From Deinococcus sonorensis KR-87 (lineage in GTDB: Bacteria; Deinococcota; Deinococci; Deinococcales; Deinococcaceae), in contig NZ_CP158299.1 of NCBI RefSeq assembly GCF_040256395.1, positions 2,705,001 to 2,769,000 on the forward strand: a stretch of DNA of 64,000 nt, given 5' to 3'. The notes beneath the pieces were generated by a model. It had not been told where the DNA came from. It saw only the letters and a program-made list of their open reading frames with translations, and did no database searches. Shown piece by piece: positions 53,689-64,000 of this stretch (position 1 is its first letter; each line of letters starts with the position of its first letter). The position numbers were made by a program, and so were the translations under genes.

Positions 53689-53719
53689 ATATTCTGTTCC
53701 CACCCCTGGAGGACCCCGC

Positions 53720-56638
<2,919 letters not shown>

Positions 56639-56689
56639 GCTGGCCCTTCACCGCTGCTCCATCTCTCAATTCCCTACAGGGTGCCGGGA

Positions 56690-56695
56690 TATAGT
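56690..56695 (+). promoter_or_regulatory. -10 element of Rrf2 gene
   Basis: TATAGT with a 6-nt gap to the ATG at 56702; leaderless. Confidence 0.65.
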
Positions 56696-56701
56696 GATTT
56701 C

Positions 56702-57157
56702 ATGTGGATCTCCACCAAGGCTCAATACGGGCTCCGGGCGCTCGTCGACATCGGTCGGCATCCCGGGGACGCCGTTCCGCTCAAGGAGGTGGCCGAGCGG
56801 CAGGCCATCAGTCAGGCCTATCTGGAGCAGATTGCCAGCAATCTGCGCCGCGCCGGGTTCATCCGCAGCGTGCGCGGAGCCCACGGCGGCTACCGGCTGG
56901 CCCGCCCCGCGGAGGAGATCAACGCCTACCACGTGGTGACGGCCATGGAAGGCAGCCTCGCGCCGGTCGCATGTGTCGAGGACCATCACACCTGCGACCG
57001 GGTGGGCGGCTGTGCCACCGAAGGGTTGTGGCGCCGGGTGGACAGCGCCATCCGCGACGTGCTGGGCAACACCACCCTGGCCGACCTGATCCGCGAGAAC
57101 GAGGCGCTGGAAGGCCCGACCCTGGTGCAGCTGGAGAGCGCACCCAGCTTCGCCTGA
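56702..57157 (+). CDS. Rrf2 family transcriptional regulator (IscR-like)
   Basis: 151 aa. N-terminal winged helix (MWISTKAQYGLRALVDIGRH; AISQAYLEQIASNLRRAGFIRSVRGAHGGYRLA). Cysteines 91, 98 and 104 match the [2Fe-2S] ligands of IscR (92, 98, 104), so the protein probably senses Fe-S status, iron or redox. The ATG at 56702 with TATAGT at 6-nt spacing is preferred to an in-frame upstream start at 56681. No isc or suf genes follow; it lies just after the Fe-S oxidoreductase gene. Confidence 0.94.
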   Translation: MWISTKAQYGLRALVDIGRHPGDAVPLKEVAERQAISQAYLEQIASNLRRAGFIRSVRGAHGGYRLARPAEEINAYHVVTAMEGSLAPVACVEDHHTCDRVGGCATEGLWRRVDSAIRDVLGNTTLADLIRENEALEGPTLVQLESAPSFA

Positions 57158-57172
57158 AGGCCAGCGAGCCGC

Positions 57173-57205
57173 AGCGGGAACCCCGGAAGTGGGTTCCCGC
57201 TTTTT
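57173..57205 (+). terminator. intrinsic terminator after Rrf2 gene
   Basis: 11-bp stem AGCGGGAACCC / GGGTTCCCGCT, 7-nt loop, run of T's. Confidence 0.88.
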
Positions 57206-57219
57206 CATGCCGCCTTCGC

Positions 57220-57225
57220 TATGCT
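57220..57225 (+). promoter_or_regulatory. -10 element of pyrD
   Basis: TATGCT with a 7-nt gap to the ATG at 57233. Confidence 0.6.
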
Positions 57226-57232
57226 GCCGGGC

Positions 57233-58318
57233 ATGACGCGCCCGCACCTCTACCGCACGCTCGCCAAGCCGCTGCTGTTCCGCCTGGACCCGGAGCAGGC
57301 CCACCACCTGACCATGCAGGGCGCGGCGCTGGCCGGACGGCTGCCCGGCCTGAGCGGTCAGCTGGCGGGACAGCTGGCCCGGCCGCACCCGCAGCTCGGC
57401 CAGCACCTGTGGGGGCACCGCTACAGCAGCCCGCTCGGCCTGGCCGCAGGGCTGGACAAGAATGCCGAGGCCGTGCCGGTGTTCACGGCGCTGGGGTTCG
57501 GCTTCGTGGAGGTGGGCACCGTGACGCCGCTGGCCCAGCCGGGCAACCCGCGGCCGCGCCTGTTTCGGTTGCCCCAGGACGAGGCGCTGATCAACCGGAT
57601 GGGCTTCAACAATGCCGGCACCGGGTTGATGGCGCGGCATCTGGGCGGCCCGCGCCACGCCCCGGTCTGGGTGAACATCGGCAAGAACAAGGACACGCCC
57701 AACGAGGCCGCTGCTCAGGATTACGTGCGCTGTGTCGAGGCGCTGGCCCCGCACGCCGACGGCTTCGTGGTGAACGTCAGCAGCCCCAACACGCCGGGGC
57801 TGCGCTCGCTGCAGGCGGCGGGTGAGCTGTCGCGGCTGGTGGAGGCGGTGCTGGAGGCTGCTGGCCGGCGGCGGCCCGGTCTGCCTGTTCTGGTCAAGCT
57901 GTCGCCGGACATGGACGAGCACGACTTCGCGGCCAGCGTTCAGGCGATGCAGCAGGTGGGCGTCTCCGGCCTGATCGTCAGCAACACCACCCTGAGCCGG
58001 GAGGGCCTGCAGCACCCGCACCGCCAGGAGACCGGCGGCCTGAGCGGGCGGCCCCTGCGCGAGCGCGCCACCGCCCTGATCCGGGACGCTTACCGGCTGA
58101 CGGGCGGCCAGCTGCCGCTGGTGGGCGTGGGCGGCATCTTCACCGCGCAGGACGCCTACGAGCGGATCAGGGCTGGGGCCAGCCTCGTTGAGCTGTACAC
58201 CGCCCTGATCTACGAGGGCCCGGGACTGCCGGCGCGGATCAACGGCGAGCTGATCGCGCTGCTGCGCCGGGACGGGTACACCCACATCTCGGAGGCGGTG
58301 GGGGTGGACGCCCGCTGA
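57233..58318 (+). CDS. pyrD: dihydroorotate dehydrogenase (quinone), class 2
   Basis: 361 aa. FMN enzyme oxidising dihydroorotate to orotate with membrane quinone as acceptor. Class 2 marks are the N-terminal helical extension ([23 protein letters not shown]) that contacts the membrane and the catalytic Ser in [14 protein letters not shown] (class 1 uses Cys). Also seen: [31 protein letters not shown] and [31 protein letters not shown] at 57233 fits TATGCT at 7 nt; the in-frame ATG at 57221 lies inside that hexamer. Confidence 0.97.
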   Translation: MTRPHLYRTLAKPLLFRLDPEQAHHLTMQGAALAGRLPGLSGQLAGQLARPHPQLGQHLWGHRYSSPLGLAAGLDKNAEAVPVFTALGFGFVEVGTVTPLAQPGNPRPRLFRLPQDEALINRMGFNNAGTGLMARHLGGPRHAPVWVNIGKNKDTPNEAAAQDYVRCVEALAPHADGFVVNVSSPNTPGLRSLQAAGELSRLVEAVLEAAGRRRPGLPVLVKLSPDMDEHDFAASVQAMQQVGVSGLIVSNTTLSREGLQHPHRQETGGLSGRPLRERATALIRDAYRLTGGQLPLVGVGGIFTAQDAYERIRAGASLVELYTALIYEGPGLPARINGELIALLRRDGYTHISEAVGVDAR

Positions 58319-58337
58319 CCTGGGGCCGCCACGGTGT

Positions 58338-58343
58338 TAGATT
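58338..58343 (+). promoter_or_regulatory. -10 element of gcvT-gcvH-gcvP operon
   Basis: TAGATT with a 7-nt gap to the ATG at 58351. Only 32 nt separate pyrD and gcvT, so no glycine riboswitch fits. Confidence 0.55.
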
Positions 58344-58350
58344 CACACGT

Positions 58351-59479
58351 ATGGACAACCAACCAGACCTCCCGCTCCAGCGCACCCCCCTGCACGCCGC
58401 CCACCTGCGGGCCGGCGCCCGCATGGTGCCGTTCGGTGGCTGGGACATGCCGGTGTCGTACAGCGGCGTGAAGGCGGAACATACGGCGGTGCGCGAGCGG
58501 GCCGGCGTGTTCGACGTGTCGCACATGGGCGAGTTCCGGGTGACCGGCCCCGGCGCCGAAGCCTTCCTGCAGTACGTGACCACCAACGACGTGAGCCGGC
58601 TGAAGGTGGGCCGCGCCCAGTACAACTGGCTGCCGGGGCTGGCCGGCGGCCTGGTGGACGACATCTACGTGTACCGGGCCGGCGAGCAGGAGTACCTGCT
58701 GGTGGTGAATGCCAGCAACATCGCCAAGGACCTCGCGCACCTGCAGGCCCAGACCGGCCCCTTCGACGTGACGCTGACCGACGAGTCGGCGCACTGGGCG
58801 CTGCTGGCGGTGCAGGGGCCGCAGGCCGAGGCGCTGCTGCAGCCGCACGCCGACACGGACCTGGGCCGCAAAACCAAGAACAGCTACTTCCAGACCACCC
58901 TGTTCGGGGTGCCGGTATGGCTGGCCCGCACCGGCTACACCGGCGAGGACGGCTTCGAGGTGTTCGTGGACGCGGCGCAGGCCGAAGCGGTCTGGGAACA
59001 CCTGCTGGGGCTGGGCATCACCCCGGCGGGCCTGGGCGCCCGCGACACCCTGCGGCTGGAAGCGGGCTTTCCGCTGTACGGCCACGAGTTCTCGGAGGAG
59101 CTGCACCCGCTCAGCAGCGATTACGGCTGGGTGGTCAAGGACAAGCCGTACCTGGGCCGGGCCTACCTGGACGCCGCCGCCGCCCACAAACTGGTGGGCC
59201 TGCGGCTGGACAAGGTGCCCCCGCGTGAAGGCTATCCGGTCAAGCTGAATGGCCGGGTGGTGGGCCGACGTCACCAGCGGCACCAGCAGCCCCACGCTCG
59301 GCTACCCGATCGCCATCGCATTGATCGACGCGCCCGACGCGAATGCCGATCAGTACGAGGTGGAGGTGCGCGGCAAGGACCACCCCGCCACGCGGGTGCG
59401 GCTGCCGTTCTACCAGCGCGCGCAACCGGGCACCACCGATACCGCCCTCATCCCCACAAACTCACAGCCCAAGGTTTGA
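58351..59479 (+). pseudogene. gcvT: aminomethyltransferase (glycine cleavage T protein), interrupted by a 1-nt insertion
   Basis: Joined frames give 375 aa, the normal T-protein length. T protein transfers the aminomethyl carbon to tetrahydrofolate, releasing ammonia. Intact up to NGRVVG ([58 protein letters not shown]). After GGC the strand reads CGACGTCACC: frame 1 goes off as R-R-H-Q and ends downstream at 59499, whereas the +2 register gives [11 protein letters not shown] and the natural C-terminus ending at 59479. The extra base is either the A at 59268 (G-R-V-T) or a C at 59265-59266 (G-D-V-T). H and P are intact, so an assembly error or recent mutation is likely. Confidence 0.92.
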
Positions 59480-59495
59480 CAGAATGGAGCCCGAC

Positions 59496-59867
59496 ATGAC
59501 GACCCCCACAGATCGCCAGTACGCACAGAGCCACGAGTGGATCAAGGTAGACGGAGACATCGGCACGGTGGGCATCACCGATTTCGCGCAGGACCAGCTG
59601 GGCGACGTGGTGTACGTCGAACTGCCGGAAGTGGGCCGCATGGTCACGGCGGGTGAGGCGGTGGCCGTGGTGGAGAGCGTCAAGACCGCCAGCGACATCT
59701 ACAGCCCGGCCACCGGCGAGATCGTGGAAGTGAACGACGCGCTGAGCAGCAGCCCGGAACTGATCAACGAGGGCGCCCTGGAGGGCGGCTGGCTGTTCCG
59801 GGTGCGGGTGGACAGCCTCAGCGACGAGCTGCTGGACGCCAGCGAGTACGAAGCCAGCGCCCACTGA
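59496..59867 (+). CDS. gcvH: glycine cleavage system H protein
   Basis: 123 aa. Carries the lipoyl arm that shuttles the aminomethyl group between P, T and L proteins. The lipoylation site is Lys63 in [17 protein letters not shown] at 59496 is chosen (ribosome-like GGAG upstream, and the normal start [15 protein letters not shown]); an in-frame ATG at 59484 would add four residues. Lies 16 nt after gcvT. Confidence 0.97.
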   Translation: MTTPTDRQYAQSHEWIKVDGDIGTVGITDFAQDQLGDVVYVELPEVGRMVTAGEAVAVVESVKTASDIYSPATGEIVEVNDALSSSPELINEGALEGGWLFRVRVDSLSDELLDASEYEASAH

Positions 59868-59933
59868 GTCATCCCGCCGTGGGCTCCGGGCGGCAGCACC
59901 TGGCCCGGAGCCCCTCGCCTGAAGGACAGACGC

Positions 59934-62804
<2,871 letters not shown>

Positions 62805-62817
62805 GGAGAGACGTCAG

Positions 62818-62849
62818 AGCGCCCAGGCCCTTTCCGGCCTGGGCGCTTT
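62818..62849 (+). terminator. terminator after gcvP
   Basis: 12-bp stem AGCGCCCAGGCC / GGCCTGGGCGCT, 6-nt loop, followed by T's. Confidence 0.85.
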
Positions 62850-63006
62850 CCTGTGCGTCCCGATGAACACCGTGCCTTGTCCACCGGCGGTCGTTCGGCC
62901 TTTACCCTCTCCTGAACCTCGTTCCTCCGGTTGCCAAAGCCCACCTGCCGTGTTTGAATGCGCTCTCAGCCCGCCTTCTTCCCCACCCTCAAGGAGTCCA
63001 CCTGCT

Positions 63007-63924
63007 ATGCGAACCCAGAAACTCGGCACCAGCTCCCTCGAAGTTCCCGTTCTGGCCGTCGGCTGCATGCGGATCAACACGCTCGACAAGGCCCAGGCCG
63101 AACGCTTCGTGGGCGCTGCCATGGAGCAGGGCGCCAACTTCTTCGACCACGCCGACATCTACGGCGGCGGCACCTGCGAGGAGATCTTCGCGGACGCGGT
63201 GCACATGAGCAGTTCGGTGCGCGAACAGATGATCCTGCAGAGCAAGTGTGGCATCCGGCAGGGCATGTTCGACTTCTCGCGCGAGCACATCCTGTCGTCG
63301 GTGGACGGCATCCTGAAGCGCCTGCGCACCGATTACCTGGACATCCTGCTGCTGCACCGCCCGGACGCCCTGGTGGAGCCGGAGGAGGTCGCGGCGGCCT
63401 TCGACGAGCTGGAGCAGGCGGGCAAGGTGCGCCACTTCGGGGTCTCCAACCAGACGCCGCACCAGATGGCGCTGCTGAAGAAGCACGTGAAGCAGCCGAT
63501 CGTGGCCAACCAGCTGCAGCTGAGCATCACCAACGCCACCATGATCACGCGCGGCTTCAATGTGAACATGGAGAACGAGACGGCCGTGGACCGCGACGGC
63601 GACGTGCTGGACTACTGCCGCCTGCATGACATCACGGTGCAGCCGTGGTCCCCCTTCCAGTTCGGCTTTTTCGAGGGCGTGTTCATCGGCAACGAGAAGT
63701 TCCCGGAGCTGAATGCCACGCTGGACGAGGTGGCGGCAAATCACGGCGTCAACTCCACCACCATTGCCATCGCGTGGCTGCTGCGGCACCCGGCCCACAT
63801 GCAGCCGGTGACCGGCACCATGAACATCGGCCGCCTGCAGGACTGCTGCAAGGCCGCCGAGGTGCAGCTCAGCCGCGAGGAGTGGTACCGCATCACGCGG
63901 GCGGCCGGCAACAAGCTGCCCTGA
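63007..63924 (+). CDS. aldo/keto reductase (YdhF-like)
   Basis: 305 aa, TIM barrel. Catalytic tetrad visible: Asp and Tyr in FFDHADIYGGG, Lys in LQSKCGIRQG, His in LLLHRPDALVEP. NADPH site near the C-terminus (VTGTMNIGRLQDCCKAAEVQLSREEWYRI), which together with the RPD motif resembles the E. coli YdhF group. Substrate unknown. ATG at 63007 follows AAGGAG at good spacing, so the mRNA has a leader. Confidence 0.92.
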   Translation: MRTQKLGTSSLEVPVLAVGCMRINTLDKAQAERFVGAAMEQGANFFDHADIYGGGTCEEIFADAVHMSSSVREQMILQSKCGIRQGMFDFSREHILSSVDGILKRLRTDYLDILLLHRPDALVEPEEVAAAFDELEQAGKVRHFGVSNQTPHQMALLKKHVKQPIVANQLQLSITNATMITRGFNVNMENETAVDRDGDVLDYCRLHDITVQPWSPFQFGFFEGVFIGNEKFPELNATLDEVAANHGVNSTTIAIAWLLRHPAHMQPVTGTMNIGRLQDCCKAAEVQLSREEWYRITRAAGNKLP

Positions 63925-63951
63925 CGTGCTGCTCCCCGCCTGAGGAGGCGC

Positions 63952-64000
63952 ATGGAACGAGTCGCATACGTCACCGGAGCCGACCGGGGACTGGGCCGGG
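63952..64000 (+). CDS. short-chain dehydrogenase/reductase (5' end only)
   Basis: Sixteen codons are visible before the window ends: MERVAYVTGADRGLGR. The T-G-A-x-R-G-L-G dinucleotide-binding motif at the very N-terminus is diagnostic for a classical SDR. GAGGAGGCGC precedes the ATG. Confidence 0.8.
   Translation, partial: MERVAYVTGADRGLGR

Noticed and set aside
58319..58350. Possible glycine riboswitch before gcvT
   Set aside because: Only 32 nt separate pyrD and gcvT and the -10 lies 7 nt before the ATG, so no leader exists.

Overview
The window is a high-GC bacterial chromosome segment, densely coded on both strands, that fits the genus Deinococcus. Three things point there. A LysW-type lysine-pathway deacylase (LysK) is present. 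Release factor, recombination, cofactor and envelope genes are of Deinococcus-Thermus type. About two dozen genes have a TANNNT -10 hexamer only 5-9 nt before the start codon, the leaderless arrangement known in Deinococcus. I see no rRNA, tRNA, CRISPR array, insertion sequence or prophage. The content is mostly core metabolism and information processing.

Layout. 1-5.3 kb: a truncated LysR regulator with its operator, a small divergent gene, a YkgJ-like protein, a membrane-anchored endonuclease, a GNAT acetyltransferase, transaldolase and glyA. 5.3-9.6 kb: a membrane protein, prfB with its programmed +1 frameshift, rpoZ, coaBC and argR. 9.6-12.8 kb: a ugpB-ugpA-ugpE sugar/glycerol-phosphate importer without an ATPase. 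13-15 kb: a CPAC redoxin divergent from an amino-acid ABC binding protein and permease. 14.9-19.1 kb: a DUF58-transglutaminase pair and an acyl-CoA dehydrogenase. 19.2-23.9 kb: a P-loop/enolase-superfamily pair, an orphan barstar, a frameshifted treS and an OsmC peroxidase. 24-28 kb: lptB divergent from deoB, an unknown gene and hisD. 28-33.7 kb: small unknown genes, a Pro/Ala-rich membrane protein overlapping lysK, and an SLC13 permease. 33.7-40 kb: recQ, an SMI1 protein, a GntR regulator, amidase, an LEA14-type lipoprotein and a secreted barrel-like protein. 40-45.8 kb: a LolA-like protein, a LysM-NlpC/P60 hydrolase, a uracil-DNA glycosylase, glgA and proA. 46-49.4 kb: a hydrolase-sdpR-sdpI operon, comB and rpe. 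49.5-56.6 kb: mfd, two unknown genes, and a membrane Fe-S oxidoreductase resembling the ETF:menaquinone oxidoreductase (EMO/FadF) with a repeat tail. 56.7-64 kb: an IscR-like Rrf2 regulator, pyrD, the glycine-cleavage operon gcvT-gcvH-gcvP, an aldo/keto reductase and the start of an SDR gene.

Connections. GlyA and GcvTHP together handle serine-glycine-one-carbon flow. The acyl-CoA dehydrogenase at 18-19 kb and the EMO-like protein at 53.7-56.6 kb are plausible ends of one beta-oxidation electron path, and each has a palindromic operator of the kind used by TetR-family fatty-acid or phenylacetate repressors. The sdpR-sdpI operon carries a near-ideal palindrome at its promoter.

Two genes, treS and gcvT, are interrupted by single-base insertions. 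Both interruptions lie in the same 8-mer (CCGACGTC, read on the + strand), which suggests a systematic sequence error or a shared hotspot. I found no convincing wholly new multi-gene system. The most unusual single object is the seven-copy basic Trp-Pro repeat tail on the Fe-S oxidoreductase.
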